Source: G020354785 sp964534745 (GTDB lineage: Bacteria; Bacteroidota; Bacteroidia; Bacteroidales; UBA10428). From it: a stretch of 5,827 nucleotides of DNA. The notes under the pieces were generated by a model that worked only from the letters and a program-made list of their open reading frames with translations, was not told where the DNA came from and ran no database searches. Shown one piece after another: positions 5,799 to 5,827 of this stretch (positions are counted from its first letter, which is position 1; each line of letters starts with the position of its first letter). The translations under genes and the position numbers were made by a program. Location: contig CAZHQW010000092.1 in the NCBI GenBank assembly GCA_964534745.1, positions 1 to 5,827 of the forward strand, read 5' to 3'.

Positions 5799-5827
5799 GA
5801 ACAGCACAAGGATAATACATCAGAAGG

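Overview
The window looks like a piece of a Bacteroidota chromosome. The evidence is a short secreted protein with a C-terminal type IX secretion (T9SS) sorting domain, a fibre/lectin-type surface protein of a style common in that phylum, A/T-rich start regions without Shine-Dalgarno sequences, and a promoter candidate of the Bacteroidota type (TTTG, 19 nt, TAnnTTTR). The order within the phylum cannot be fixed from this sequence. No RNA genes, insertion sequences, CRISPR arrays or attachment sites were seen.

Layout. (1) Bases 1-2478, plus strand: the 3' part of a large TPR-CHAT protein. Its 5' end lies outside the window. The CHAT caspase-like peptidase domain keeps its His and Cys dyad, and the protein ends in one membrane helix with a very basic tail. 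(2) Bases 2479-2683: a 205-bp gap with a 21-bp-spaced direct repeat. (3) Bases 2684-4233, plus strand: a two-gene unit with an 11-bp gap. It encodes a 165-aa exported protein with a T9SS type A sorting domain, then a 346-aa exported protein made of a YQAVARN-type head, a tail-fibre-like stalk and a C-type-lectin-like DUF1566/Lcl-type C-terminal domain. (4) Bases 4234-4797, minus strand: an ECF-type RNA polymerase sigma factor. Its stop codon directly abuts the stop codon of the fibre gene. (5) Bases 4798-5060: an AT-rich divergent control region. (6) Bases 5061-5798, plus strand: a conserved-looking Bacteroidota protein of unknown function with a HEAT-like helical centre and a glycine-rich GLGGKG motif. 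It has an ambiguous start next to a 14-codon upstream reading frame.

How the genes may work together is inference. A membrane-anchored CHAT protease, an ECF sigma factor with no recognisable anti-sigma gene in view, and a pair of surface proteins sit side by side. This suggests a sense-and-respond locus in which proteolysis or partner binding at the envelope could feed into sigma-factor control of surface display. TPR-CHAT proteases are known to connect to ECF sigma factors in type III-E CRISPR (Csx29-Csx30-RpoE), but no CRISPR component is present here, and nothing in the sequence proves a functional link.
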